From Oncomelania hupensis (taxonomy: Eukaryota; Mollusca; Gastropoda; Littorinimorpha; Pomatiopsidae): a stretch of 64,000 bases of DNA. The stretch is taken from contig CM072515.1 in assembly GCA_036898135.1 (NCBI GenBank), positions 71,133,253 to 71,197,252 of the forward strand. Reading direction: 5' to 3'. The notes beneath the pieces are model-generated. The model was not told the origin of the DNA and did not search any database. It worked only from the letters and a program-made list of their open reading frames with translations. A program made the translations under genes and the position numbers. Positions 1-12,376 of the stretch are shown here, piece by piece. Position 1 is the stretch's first letter. Each line of letters begins with the position of its first letter.

Positions 1-1000
1 GACATGATGGGGGTATGGGTGGGTTTGGCACTAACCTTCTTTGACATGAGCGTCATGATCTTTAAATCCTTAGGGATGTTCTGGCCAAAAGCATGACGTT
101 CTCTCATTCTGGACGCCGTTTCCGTGTACCCAAGAGTTCCACTGTCCGAATCAGATCTAGCTTTGTCCCCCAAATCCATCCAACTATTTTTAAAAAAAAA
201 CCGAATGAATAGAAGTGTGTCATGTTGTGGGTGTTTGTTTGGGAGGTTTTGTATTGTGTGCATGTGTGTGTTGGATTGGTTTAAATTTGTCTCCCTTCTA
301 ACTGTTTTTAATTGGGGATTCTGTGTATTTTATTATTGTTGCCTGTGGCTTCATTATAGTCTATGCATTTTTTAACATTTACTGAGTGAATGTTTGTAAT
401 TGTATTTTCATACACATTTGTTGTTGTAGTACTGTCAGCAAAGCATGTCTTAATTTGTCTGTTTGAGATAATAAAGTATTCTTGAATCTTGAATCTTGAA
501 AGTCCGGGCAATGGAATGTGTGCGGGCACAGCCAGTCCTCAGGTTTAATAACTCTCATCCGAATGCGTAGGGCGGACTTCATTACATTAGGGTCATGTTA
601 AATATTATTATCAAATTATACTAAATGCATAAACACCCATCCCTCCACCGCCGCCACCCCTTCCCTCCTCTCCCACTCCCTCCCCCCCCTCCCCCTTCGC
701 CGCAACTCCCCCCTCCCCTTCGAGTCCAATCCCCGACGCCTCATCTCACATCTATTGACCGAACTACTATACATGATCTTGCGGTTTAATGTTGAAACCA
801 TATTTTTTAATGTCAATGAAGAAAAAAAAAACATGTCCAAAATATGCTCATAGTTTTAGCATTAATTTTAAACAATCCCGTGAACCCAGATGCATCTAAG
901 ATAGAATTCAGCGCGGCAGCTTTGATCCAAATTGGCCGAAGACGGATGAATTTCTGTAAAACAAGGGGACAGAATGGTTTTGTTTTCCCGAAGCTAATTA
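1..1000. repeat. 1-kb direct duplication, copy 1
   Basis: This segment is repeated almost base for base at 7713-8711, with scattered substitutions and small indels. It contains a piece of a SINE-like repeat (45-70 and about 497-590), split by a segment that ends in AATAAA and a short TTGAATC tail (about 470-499), which looks like a 5'-truncated retroelement. It stops at the assembly gap. I see no supported gene in it. Confidence 0.9.
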
Positions 1001-1500
1001 NNNNNNNNNNNNNNNNNNNNNNNNNNNNNNNNNNNNNNNNNNNNNNNNNNNNNNNNNNNNNNNNNNNNNNNNNNNNNNNNNNNNNNNNNNNNNNNNNNNN
1101 NNNNNNNNNNNNNNNNNNNNNNNNNNNNNNNNNNNNNNNNNNNNNNNNNNNNNNNNNNNNNNNNNNNNNNNNNNNNNNNNNNNNNNNNNNNNNNNNNNNN
1201 NNNNNNNNNNNNNNNNNNNNNNNNNNNNNNNNNNNNNNNNNNNNNNNNNNNNNNNNNNNNNNNNNNNNNNNNNNNNNNNNNNNNNNNNNNNNNNNNNNNN
1301 NNNNNNNNNNNNNNNNNNNNNNNNNNNNNNNNNNNNNNNNNNNNNNNNNNNNNNNNNNNNNNNNNNNNNNNNNNNNNNNNNNNNNNNNNNNNNNNNNNNN
1401 NNNNNNNNNNNNNNNNNNNNNNNNNNNNNNNNNNNNNNNNNNNNNNNNNNNNNNNNNNNNNNNNNNNNNNNNNNNNNNNNNNNNNNNNNNNNNNNNNNNN
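1001..1500. other. Assembly gap (500 N)
   Basis: Exactly 500 consecutive N, so probably a scaffold gap of arbitrary declared size. Sequence on the left continues like the copy at 8711 onward. Sequence on the right is the middle of a LINE reverse transcriptase. Confidence 0.98.
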
Positions 1501-2546
1501 ACATCAGCCCTAAAATTATAGTAAGTCATCAAAAGCCTGTATGCAAGGCTACCAGTGCAGTCCTCCATAACAGCGTCATCGAGGAACTGGTTCAGAACAA
1601 CAATCGGTGTGCGTCAAGGATGCCTACTCTCTCCAACACTCTTCAACATCTTCCTAGAGCGCATCATGTCAGATGCTCTTGCAGATCACGAAGGCACAGT
1701 CAGCATAGGGGGCAGAGCAATCTCCAATCTTCGTTTTGCGGATGATATTGATGGATTGGCTGGAGAGGAACAAGAACTTGAACAGCTTGTACAGAGGCTT
1801 GACACCACCTCCAGAGCTTATGGAATGGAAATAAGTGCAGAGAAGACCAAAATGATGACCAACAACACCAATGGCATCAACACGGACATCAAAGTACAAG
1901 GCCAATCCCTCAACACAGTGCACAGCTTCAAATATTTAGGAGCCATTGTGTCAGACAATGGGTCTCGACAGGAAGTCCTCTCCAGGATCGCACAAACAAC
2001 TGCTGCCCTGACAAGGTTGAAGCCCATTTGGAAAGACAGAACCATCAGTCTACATTCCAAAGTAAGACTGCTGCGCTCTCTGGTCATCTCCATCTTCCTA
2101 TATGCTTGCGAAGCATGGACCCTCACAGCAGATCTCCAACGAAGAATACAAAGCATGGAGATGAGGTGCTACAGAAGACTTCTGTGCATTTCCTATACCC
2201 AACACATCACCAACGTTGAAGTCCGACAGACCATCACACAAGCCATTGGACAACACGATGACCTGCTCACAGTGGTGAAGAAACGGAAACTCCGATGGTA
2301 TGGCCACGTCACCAGATCATCAGGCCTTGCAAAGACCATTCTGCAAGGCACAGTGCAAGGAGGTAGAAGAAGGGGGAGACCGAAAAAGAGGTGGGAGGAC
2401 AACATTCGAGAATGGACTGGTTTGACACTGAGCGAAGCCATGAGGGCTGCTGAGGACAGAGAAAGATGGAGTATGCTGGTTAAGCGATCATCTGTGGTGC
2501 CCCTACGACCTTCGGGTTATGGGAAGGATAGGAGGATAGGATAGGA
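1501..2546 (+). mobile_element. Non-LTR retrotransposon RT fragment (LINE family 1, copy A)
   Basis: The open stretch 1555-2544 encodes the fingers/palm end and thumb of a LINE reverse transcriptase. Motif B (GVRQGCLLSPTLFNIF) and the catalytic box RFADDIDG are intact. They are followed by the C-terminal WYGHVTR and GRRRGRPKKRW motifs typical of RTE/CR1-like elements. The first bases after the gap encode the upstream RT segment but in another frame, so there is a frameshift near 1577. The copy ends in GGATA repeats (2522-2546), the 3' tail seen on every copy of this family in the window. The 5' part is lost in the gap. Confidence 0.9.
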
Positions 2547-2593
2547 AGGTAATAACGTGTTTAATCGTTTCTTTTATTTCATTTTCTAGATGC

Positions 2594-2658
2594 ATTGTAT
2601 TGTATTGTATTGTATTGTATTGTATTGTATTGTATTGTATTGTATTGTATTGTATTGT
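2594..2658. repeat. (TATTG)n microsatellite
   Basis: About 13 uninterrupted pentamers just downstream of LINE copy A. Confidence 0.95.
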
Positions 2659-2809
2659 GATGTCTTGCTCATCTTGCGCGAACAGGTCGCTCGTGCTGTA
2701 AGGTTGGTTCAATGTATTGGACCACTCTCAAACTAGTCAGAAATTAAGCTTATATCTTTTTGTATAGCCTGGACATTCTATAGGTAAATTCAGTCCACAG
2801 ACGAATATA

Positions 2810-3405
<596 letters not shown>

Positions 3406-3408
3406 AGA

Positions 3409-3708
3409 GCGTTGTGGCCAAGTGGGCTAAGGCGGGACTAACTTGCCTTGTCCACAAGCCAGAAACCAATGGCGCCTGACAGGTGTGGGTTCGAGCCAGC
3501 ATCTGGGCGTTATGTTTCTCCGAATATTATTTACTTTCGACTCGAAAACGTCTCGGGGGTTTTCTCCGGGTACTCCGGTTTGCTCCCCCAGCAAAAATTT
3601 CACAAAAAAAATCACAAATAATGTTAGGTAGGTAGGGTTTGGGCGCGCCACTGTTGCGACTACGCCTTCCCCAGAAAGGGATAATAAACTGCAGCCAAAA
3701 AAAAGACG
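3409..3708 (+). mobile_element. tRNA-derived SINE with conserved core
   Basis: The head resembles a tRNA, with an A-box-like GTGGCCAAGTGGGCTAAGG and a B-box-like GTGGGTTCGAGCC. It is followed by the core GGTTTTCTCCGGGTACTCCG that recurs in the SINEs at 15.4, 15.7, 29.0 and 41.7 kb. The copy ends in a short A run. It is transcribed by RNA polymerase III if intact; the head differs from the other core-carrying copies, so it is probably a separate SINE family. Confidence 0.8.
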
Positions 3709-3734
3709 AGCAGGCATCGTTGGCCCGAAGCAGA

Positions 3735-3934
3735 AGGAAGACCATTAAGAGTCCACCCTGACATTCGGCCTGCAGTGGAGCATCTAGCACTGAGCTACAG
3801 GAGAAGACACCACCGCAACACCGCTCATCGACTAGAAAGTCCATAGAAACCGTGCACCAAAACTGCTCTAGACGGACATCAATAGTCCACTGTTCCAGAA
3901 AACTGAACAGTTGGACAGAAAGCACTATTAGCAC

Positions 3935-4000
<66 letters not shown>

Positions 4001-4312
4001 GCAGCTGCATAGACCTATCAAGGAGCAACTATTCAAAGTGATATTTGGACATTTAAGTTAGTATTGTGATTATTAGAAGATTATGTATAGAGTAGAGGAA
4101 ATAAATGTGTGATATTTACTGTTATCAAGTGGCTGGACTACCTATGTTTCATAGCCGTGTGAGAGCTAGTGTGTCAGTGAATCTTTTACCATTTTCTCCC
4201 TAGCTCTGTAAACCCCATCCTAACACAGACCGAGCTAAACTTATAAATGTATTAAGATTAGTCACCGGGCGATTAACTAGCCGATCCCCACAGACGAAAG
4301 ACGAGTACACGT
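3735..4312 (+). mobile_element. Partial copy of the LTR-like repeat found at 13335-14796
   Basis: Blocks such as CCTGACATTCGG, GTGGCTGGACTACCTATGTT and GACGAAAGACGAGTA match the reverse complement of 13395-13990. The homology stops at a CA microsatellite at 4312, so the terminal bases are missing. A (AAT)n run at 3937-3999 interrupts it. It contains AATAAA near 4101, compatible with an LTR polyadenylation site. Confidence 0.7.
3937..3999. repeat. (AAT)n microsatellite
   Basis: Uninterrupted AAT trimers inside the LTR-like fragment. Confidence 0.95.
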
Positions 4313-4803
4313 ACACACACACACACACACGCACACAAGCTCACACAAATACACATTGGATAGCACTGTGTTCGTTGTTGCGGAATGGATTTCGCGACCA
4401 TAAACAAATCACGTAAGCTTAATAAGGTTGTTTGTTAACTGCGTTGTGCACTATTAACAACAGCCTTCTGCATTTTTATTTTTTTTAAGTTACGCATTTT
4501 TAAAAAAATAAAGAGTGTAACACCGTTCCTGCAACTGACCCCCGGATGCATATTATATCGAACACAGTGCGACCGCTTGAATGTTAATTTCGTTTATTTT
4601 AATGATTCATGTTTATTATGGCTTTTCCAGGGTAGCTTACATACTAAATCACACGCACTTTTGTTCACTTGCGCCTGCACGCACCCACGCCCTTCCACCC
4701 ACATCCACCCTACAAACTTTGTCTCTATCTCCCTCTCTCTCTGTCTCTCTCCCTCCCTCTCTGTCTCTGTCTGTCTGTCTCTCTCTCACATATAGACACA
4801 CAC
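4313..4803. other. No gene seen; CA and CT-rich tracts
   Basis: A CA run occupies about 4312-4330 and a CT/CTGT-rich stretch about 4722-4790. Nothing else is recognised. Confidence 0.6.
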
Positions 4804-4965
4804 AGTCATTCAATGTGGTTATAAATGGAACAGAAGTTAATTTGTGTTGGATACCATCACAGTCTGGTTTTATCGTTAATGACTAGGCAGATGGAGAGGC
4901 AAAGAAATGTGCTTTGAGCTCGAATTCGGTTACTGTTCGCATATCTTTATCTACGACTAGTGGTT
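4804..4965 (+). pseudogene. RNase H-domain fragment of a LINE (family 2)
   Basis: The translation VVINGTEVNLCWIPSQSGF, then VND, stop and ADGEAKK, matches the RNase H region of the element at 37958-39681 (LIINGTNVSFCWLPSHCGF). The active-site His of the LPSH motif is Gln here and a TAG follows Asn-Asp. It is a dead remnant of about 50 codons. Confidence 0.75.
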
Positions 4966-5053
4966 TTTGTACCCTGGCAAGCCAGGGTACACAGGTTGCT
5001 GTTTAAAATGTAGACAGAGAGGCAACTGTTGTCTGCGAGTTTCATTTGGACGA

Positions 5054-5250
5054 TGATACCTCCCCATATCCCCCTTGATACCTCACCATACCCCCGCCCC
5101 CCTGATATCTCCCCGTCCCCCCCCCCATGATGCCTCACCATACCCCCTTGATACCTCCCCGAACCCACTTGATACCTCCCTATACCCCCTTGATACCTTC
5201 CGTACCCCCCTTGTAACCTACCTGTACCCTCCTTGATACTTCCCCGTTGA
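5054..5250. repeat. C-rich minisatellite, about 18-19-bp unit
   Basis: Degenerate tandem units of the type TTGATACCTCCCCATACCCC, about ten in number. Minus-strand translation gives a meaningless RYQGG-type repeat. Confidence 0.85.
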
Positions 5251-5370
5251 TCGTTTCGCAGGTATGGATGAAAGGAATCGACCATCACCATACCCCCTTA
5301 TATATACCCGTATCCCCGTTATGCCTACCCATGCCCCTTTAAACCTACGCGTACCACTTCATTTAAATAA

Positions 5371-5492
5371 TAAAAATAAAATAAAAAATAATAATAATAA
5401 TAATAAATAATAATAATAATAATAATAGAATAATAAAATAAAATAATAATAAAATAAAATTTTATATAAATATATAATAATAATATAAATAA

Positions 5493-5528
<36 letters not shown>

Positions 5529-5553
5529 TATAATAATTATTATAATAATAATA

Positions 5554-5614
<61 letters not shown>

Positions 5615-5737
5615 GTTAAAAGTAAAAAGCCTAAATTAAAAAGAAAAATATCCATATTGTAGTGAAAAAAAAAAACCATAAAAAATATGGCCCGCGAGAG
5701 ATTTGAACTTGGGTCGCCTGCACGGTAGACGAATGTC

Positions 5738-5836
<99 letters not shown>

Positions 5837-5915
5837 TCGAATATAGAATAATACAAATAGAAATCATAAAAAACACCAAGGTTTTAAAATAAAATTCGAT
5901 ATAAGATATTATAAT

Positions 5916-5957
<42 letters not shown>

Positions 5958-6022
5958 TATTATTATTATTATTATAATTATTATTATTATTATTATTATT
6001 AGTTTATAAATAATAATAATAA

Positions 6023-6053
<31 letters not shown>

Positions 6054-6060
6054 ATAAAAA
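5371..6060. repeat. AAT-rich microsatellite block
   Basis: Several AAT runs (5387-5610, 5741-5836, 5917-6053) with a local switch to ATT (5955-6001), which creates inverted AAT/ATT arms. SINE-like pieces are embedded at 5610-5740. Confidence 0.9.
5610..5740 (-). mobile_element. tRNA-like SINE fragment, copy 1
   Basis: Nearly the same sequence occurs at 6061-6215. On the minus strand the B-box-like segment CCAAGTTCAAATCTC is visible. The A-box side is lost because an AAT run begins at 5741. Confidence 0.7.
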
Positions 6061-6215
6061 TAAGTTAAAAGCAAAAAGCCTAAATTAAAAAGAAAAATAT
6101 CCATATTGTAGTGTAAAAGAAAAAAAAATAAACAACAACATGGCCTGCGGGAGGTTTGAACTTGGGTCACCTGGCACGATAGGCGAATGTCTTACTAAGT
6201 CAGCTATCAAGGCTT
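6061..6215 (-). mobile_element. tRNA-like SINE fragment, copy 2
   Basis: The minus strand reads TGATAGCTGACTTAGTAAG (A-box-like), then about 30 bases later CAAGTTCAAACCTC (B-box-like). An A-rich body follows that is shared with copy 1. Confidence 0.7.
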
Positions 6216-6870
6216 CGTATAAATATCATCAATTTTTTGGTCTATGTGGGAAAACATGCTGAAACCTCGATTCGATTTTTAATTAATCAAATTTAATTAG
6301 TTAAACACAAAATTTTGTAAGATTGGTGACCAGAGTGCAAAAGTGTTTTGAATGGAAATAAAACAAAATTTGAGGTATTACGAAACGGCACGTTCTTGAC
6401 ACGGGTTGAATGGAAACCGCGCGCGGAATGAGGCTATTGCAGTTTGTGGACATTTTGTTTATTTATTTATCTCAGAAACGGTTAAACGTTCGGTAAGGAA
6501 ATGTCGGCTATAACGATTTCGCTGGTTTTGAGCACACAGCAGGCCGATCCGCAGCCGCCAGCACCTGCCCAGATCAGCGTCCATACCGGACAAACTTTAT
6601 AGTAGAGGCGAAGAAGGACTTCCGGCTAAGCAATTTATATATATAGAAGGAAGCATTCAACAGAATAGGAAAAACATTGAAAGAAAATATAATTATTCAC
6701 CCCCACGCTAGTTACATGTTAGTTTTTCAAGACCTGTTATAACATTAGCACTTAGAATTTTCTTAAACTCATTACGAACTAAATTGTTTGTTCGTGTACT
6801 TGCCCTTTTCCACTGGTTCATTTTCTGTGAGTGAGCGCCTTGAGCTGATTATGGTAAGGTATCGCGCTTT
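6216..6870. other. Unannotated AT-rich stretch
   Basis: No coding signal. A short segment near 6845-6885 (TATCGCGCTTTACAAAAGC) resembles the SINE end that precedes many AAT runs in this window. Confidence 0.5.
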
Positions 6871-7107
<237 letters not shown>

Positions 7108-7712
7108 GATAAATGCAACGATTTTGACTTTTTACTATCAGTGGAAATATGTTTAAAAAAAAATTAAGATACTAAATGATATACTTTTTAAATTTGCTTA
7201 TCTGTTGAAAGATTTACGTCATTTTTTCTTTCTCCCAATGACTGTTGTTTGAAGTGTGTATAATCATAGGGGTATTAAAAAGAGAAAGAGAGAGAGAGAC
7301 AGAGAGAGACAGAGACTGAGAGGCAGAGAGAGAGAGAGAGAGAGAGTCATTTAATTTTATTTGTAATGTAATTTTTTTCCCAGTTATTCCAGTTAATGAG
7401 TTGATTTGTTTAGTTAGTTATTTACATGTGTTTATTAATATGCTTACTTTTGTTATTTTCAATGACTAAATCACATAGGTGGATAATAGACAACACACAC
7501 ACAGCCACTCAAACTGAACTGTGACTGAGAATGTAACATGGATCATTAAAATGCGACTGGGCGTAGGTGAATTTGGATGTTGGATTTTGGAATTTGGAAG
7601 TTGATTCGTTCGACCCCCATGAGGACAAAAAATCAGGCAGCCATCTCAGCGAAGGCGCAAAAGCAGCGCCACCAAGGACAAGGGGGAGGGGGGAACAGGA
7701 TCTTTAGTGCCT
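7108..7712. other. No gene seen; GA-rich tract inside
   Basis: A GA/GACA-rich run lies at 7279-7346. The remainder is AT-rich and unrecognised. Confidence 0.6.
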
Positions 7713-8711
7713 GACATGATGGGGGTATGGGTGGGTTTGGCACTAACCTTCTTTGACATGAGCGTCATGATCTTTAAATCCTTAGGGATGTTCTGGCCAA
7801 AAGCATGACGTTCTCTCATTCTGGACGCCGTTTCCGTGTACCCAAGAGTTCCACTGTCCGAATCAGATCTAGCTTTGTCCCCCAAATCCATCCAACTATT
7901 TTTAAAAAACGAATGAATAGAAGTGTGTCATGTTGTGGGTGTTTGTTTGGGAGGTTTTGTATTGTGTGCATGTGTGTGTTGGATTGGTTTAAATTTTGTC
8001 TCCCTTCTAACTGTTTTTAATTGGGGATTCTGTGTATTTTATTATTGTTGCATGTGGCTTCATTATAGTCTATGCATTTTTTAACATTTACTGAGTGAAT
8101 GTTTGTAATTGTATTTTCATACACATTTGTTGTAGTACTGTCAGCAAAGCATGTCTTAATTTGTCTGTTTGAGATAATAAAGTATTCTTGAATCTTGAAT
8201 CTTGAAAGTCCGGGCGATGGAATGTGTGCGAGCACAGCCAGTCCTCAGGTTTAATAACTCTCATCCGAATGAGTAGGGCGGAGTGCATTACATTAGGGTC
8301 ATGTTAAATATTATTATCAAATTATACTAAATGCATACACACCCATCCCTCCACCGTCGCCACCCTTCCCCTCCTCTCCCACTCCCCTCCCACTCCCCTC
8401 CTCCCCGCCGCCACTCCCCCCTCCCCTTCGAGTCCAATCCCCGACCCCTCATCTCACATCTATTAACCGAACTACTATACATGATCTTGCGGTTTCATGT
8501 TGAAACCATTTTTAAAAAAATGTCAATGAAGAAAAAAAAACACATGTCCAAAATATGCTCATAGTTTTAGCATTAATTTTAAACAATCCCGTGAACCCAG
8601 ATGCATCTAAGATAGAATTCAGCGCGGCAGCTTTGATCCAAATTGGCCGAAGACGGATGAATTTCTGTACAACAAGGGGACAGAAAGGTTTTGTTTTCCC
8701 GAAGCTAATTA
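7713..8711. repeat. 1-kb direct duplication, copy 2
   Basis: Matches 1-1000 with a constant offset of about 7.7 kb. Homology may continue past 8711, but copy 1 runs into the gap there. Sequence after 8711 (to about 8905) is not recognised. Confidence 0.9.
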
Positions 8712-8908
8712 TTACGCAGCATGGAAAATTTGACGTGGATAAATGGTATGAGTATGAGAGTCCGCAGCGAAAGGGTATTTTCCGAGTTCGGTATAGTGTA
8801 TGGCGAGGTTGCGAAGGTGTCTGCTGCTGTTGTGATTCAGTGTAGGATTTATTATTAAAGTAATCTAGTATGTTAATATGTGTGAGGCGTTGTTGTGGAG
8901 ATGCGCTC

Positions 8909-8930
8909 TCCGTCTGTCTCTGTCTCTGTC

Positions 8931-9020
<90 letters not shown>
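8909..9020. repeat. (TGTC)n-(TC)n compound microsatellite
   Basis: TGTC tetramers run into a long TC run. The same compound order recurs at 49723, 60091 and, reversed, at 63151. Confidence 0.95.
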
Positions 9021-9025
<5 letters not shown>

Positions 9026-9499
9026 TTTGGAAACATAAATTTACATACATTTTATTAATAACGAAAGTTTATTTACGCTTCAAAGTCCGCCTTTTGTGTA
9101 AGAAGAAGAAGAAGAAGAAGACGAAGAAGAAGGCATTTGAGAACGAAGGAAAAACATTATTTACGCACTTTGTATATCTCCATTGAAACATCACAATACC
9201 TCATCACTCTTCTCAAGAAATTCAAATGCACAATTTTTATATTTTATTACAAACCAATTTCGATTTTGGGGTCGCTTTTTTTTGGCTTTAATTATTGTTT
9301 AACCATTTTTCTTGTGTGTTTGCTTTCTTGCTTTTTTTTCTTCTTCCAACGTCTGACGTCTTCCACAAAGGAATTGATGATTTCTTTGTTTTCGAGATCC
9401 GTTGTACTGTCAATGCAAATCAATGTTATTAATAATATTAATTTGCCTTGGATCTAAGCACAATGCTTGACGTCACGTTATTGTTAGAAAACTGATAAA

Positions 9500-9500
<1 letters not shown>
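9021..9500. other. No gene seen
   Basis: AT-rich sequence with a short AGA run at 9101-9132. Open frames are short and lack domain signals. Confidence 0.5.
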
Positions 9501-9579
<79 letters not shown>

Positions 9580-9581
9580 CA
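9501..9581. repeat. (ATT)n microsatellite
   Basis: Uninterrupted ATT trimers. Confidence 0.95.
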
Positions 9582-9823
9582 CCATTATGACAGCAGTTGT
9601 ATAATCTTTCTGAAAACTAATATAATACAATACCTGTTTGCAAGTGTTTATTACTATTTTAAAAAAATATTCTCCACAACGAAAACTCCGCCTTCATTTC
9701 TGCCTGGTTTTCTTGCTTAAGTCAGGTCGTCTCTTTCTCTCCTTGTTATTTGCATTGTAATTTCTTCCTGCTTTCACCCTCCATATAATTGTTTTGTGTT
9801 GTTTTGTTTCAACTTCTTCTGTG

Positions 9824-9889
9824 CTCTCTCTCTCTTTCTCTCTCTTCTCCCTCTCTCTTTCTCTCTCTTTTCCCTCTCTCGCTCTCTTC

Positions 9890-9946
<57 letters not shown>

Positions 9947-10130
9947 CAATGTTCATTCATTCATTCATTCATTCATTCATTCATTCATTCTTCTTCTTCT
10001 TCTTCTTCTTCTTCTTCTTCTTCTTCTTCTTCTTCTTTTCTTCTTCTTCTTCTTCTTCTTCTTCTTCTTCTTCTTCTTCATCATCTCCTCCTCCTCCTCC
10101 TTCTCCTCCTCCTACTCCTTCTTCTTCTTT
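9824..10130. repeat. Pyrimidine tract: (TC)n, (ATTC)n, (TTC)n, (TCC)n
   Basis: Four successive simple repeats on one strand: TC to 9943, ATTC at 9952-9989, TTC to about 10080, then TCC-rich to 10120. Such a tract can form triplex DNA. Long frames across it are artefacts. Confidence 0.95.
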
Positions 10131-10195
10131 GATCTGACAGAATAGAGACATCTTACCGTCATTGCTGCAACTCCGGCTGTTGAAGCTGATTGGGT

Positions 10196-10640
10196 TGTTA
10201 TTACTGTTGTCATTGATGTTGTTGTCGTCGTTGTTGTTGTTGTTGATGATGATGGTGCTGCTGTTGTTGTCATCGTTGTTGTTGATGATGGTGATGATGA
10301 TGCTGTTGTTGTTGCTGCTGCTGATTTCCTCAGAAGTTTAAATGCATTTGATGGGGATAAAATCGAACAGACTGTGTTCTGAGTCAGATCTTTTGTTGCC
10401 GAATAAAACACTAATCCTGAATGGAATAAGAACAAGAAGAAGAACAAGAACAAGAAGAACAAGGAGGACGATGAATATTAGGAGGAGGAGGAGGAGAAGG
10501 AGAAATATTAGGAGGAGGAGGAGAGTAGAAGAAGAAGAACAGTTGAGGGCAAGACCTAAAAACAAGAACGAAAGCAAGAAAAGAAAAACTTGAAGAACAA
10601 GATGACAACAATAAGAAAAAAAAAGAAGTAAGAAGACAAA
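10196..10640. repeat. GTT/GAT-rich then purine-rich GAA/GGA tract
   Basis: GTT and GAT trimers at 10196-10325 are followed by an A/G-rich strand at 10430-10640. This is the opposite strand bias to 9824-10130. Confidence 0.8.
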
Positions 10641-11809
10641 TTGATCTGATGTAACATTTGGCTGTAGGATTTGTTTTATAAAGAAGTTTTAAAAATAAAA
10701 CTTATAACGTAGCCTTTTTGTATTTTAGCTGTAAAAGAAGATAATTCTCACAAGGAACCAAGACATTACTTTAAGCACACGATGTTGCAATGAAGTAGCT
10801 TAAAGGTACTAACCATTACTCCTCAATAGATAGAATCAATTTTTATCATTGACATGACTGAAAAAAATTGCTTACAACAAACAATAACTCTTCCGGAGGT
10901 AGGTATGCCTATATTTTTTCATTGAATACATTCCGTAGTTTGTGTACCAAGTAATAGCAACAACCATTGGCTAGCCAGCCAAAAGTCTGGAGCTAAAAAT
11001 AGCAGGGACCAAGGCCGGTAAGAGACAGAACCCGTAAAAACAGATTGCTCGTAAGGGTTTTTCGTTCTAGGTTGATAAAACAGACACCCAGTCCCTACCC
11101 CGGCCAGACACCAACGACGCATTCTTCAAGCCGGGTGGTTAACTCAGAAATAGGGTCGATGTACCGTTAAAACAAGGAAATCATTCCCAATGAGACAAAA
11201 ATGGAAAAATTCAAACTTTTGTTGGTTTGAGCAAGGAAAGCCCGCTGTTATCATAGTTTAATGTAACCACAATGCAATTGTTTGGGTAACCCCGCTTTCC
11301 GCCAAAAGTAAAGAAAGCCTTCGAATTGGGGACTTTTAATTTATCTTTCTCATGTAAGATGAGTCTTTTACAAAGGCACGCCTTTGCTTCACCGGGGCCA
11401 CTTTTATCATACACATCAAACATTGCACAATAGGCTTCACGCAGAATGACGTAATTTTATGTGCCCTTTTTGGTAACTCAAAACATCTTCATATGCATCT
11501 GTTATACATAAGGGTATTTATATCTTTTTTGTGATCGGTACGAATTGAAATATAAATTAATTTGTGTTTTCTCCAAGATACAGGGTTTTAAAAAAAAAAT
11601 TGAGTTTACATGACATCACATGAATCACATCTTCCTTCCTTTTTTTTCTTCCTCCCCTCCTTTCCTCCTTCACTCCTCCTTTTCTTCTTAAAAATGAAAT
11701 TATCTGTACTTGAACGTGCGTGTACATACTACCACTCCGTTGTAGTTAAGCTGAAGAAGTGATTTTTGTAATTTATGTTTTGAAAATGGGCCTCTTTCCA
11801 TCTTTGCAG
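10641..11809. other. No gene recognised; possibly intronic
   Basis: No domain signal on either strand. A pyrimidine-rich run near 11636-11690 lies ahead of the candidate exon at 11810. Confidence 0.5.
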
Positions 11810-11958
11810 GTTTGGCTGCAGAGCTTTGGCGATGACGAAGGCTTGCACATTCAGATTGACCTTCAAGGATTTGAAACGACTCACGGCTCACAACTTCCTT
11901 AAGTCGTTGCGGGTCTGCAGCCCAACTGCATTTGGGTACCGACTACGGACAGACTGAG
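11810..11958 (+). other. Candidate upstream exon of the SOD-like gene (disrupted frame)
   Basis: Flanked by a good acceptor (CATCTTTGCAG before 11810) and donor (GAG/GTGAGT after 11958). It is 149 nt long, so a phase-0 start leaves two bases, exactly what the exon at 18845 needs. In that frame it begins VWLQSF, then DDEGLHIQIDLQGF, then ETTHGSQLP, which resembles the beta-strand and HGFHVH entry of Cu/Zn SOD, but a TAA follows at 11900-11902. Another frame then reads RCGSAAQLHLGTDYG, similar to the SOD GCxSAGxH region. Either the assembly has an indel, this exon is dead, or the resemblance is chance. Confidence 0.33.
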
Positions 11959-12376
11959 GTGAGTTGATGATGATACGATAGTGATGATGATATGATGAGG
12001 ATGATGATGAAAATGATTATAGATTTTATTATAGATGTTATTGCTGATGAAAATGATGATTATGGTATTTGTTGATGATCGTAATGATAATGATGATGAT
12101 TTAATAGTAGTATAGTTGTTCTTAGTTGTTTTTTCTGTTGTTGTTGTTGTTGTTGTTTTTTGTTATGATGATGATGATTGTTTCTAGATTTTTTCTGCTT
12201 TGAAACTGCCTGGAATTTGTTACCACGTTCTCTCCGCCGCATACCGAATATTTTAAAGCAACCTCAAAGCTACTTTCTTTTAATGTCTTTTTGATTGTTC
12301 TGTTTCAAAATGCTTCTTCCATTTTGCCTCATCCATTTAGTTTGTGTGTGTGTGAGTGTGTGCGTGTGTGTGTGTG
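11959..12376. other. GAT/GTT-rich non-coding stretch
   Basis: Repeated GAT and GTT trimers at 11967-12180, then a GT run at 12344-12378. No gene. Confidence 0.6.

Noticed and set aside
5359..6170. Poly-Ile/Leu/Tyr frames
   Set aside because: Translations of AAT/ATT microsatellites. The same applies to 20517-20757, 45576-45913, 56533-56761 and 62082-62254.
7646..7891. Minus-strand frame (DLGDKARSDSDSGTLGYTE...) with a donor-like AAG/GTTAGT, looking like an exon
   Set aside because: It overlaps the dispersed ACATGAGCGTCATGATC repeat and the start of a retroelement piece, and is present in both copies of the duplication. No known protein is recognised.
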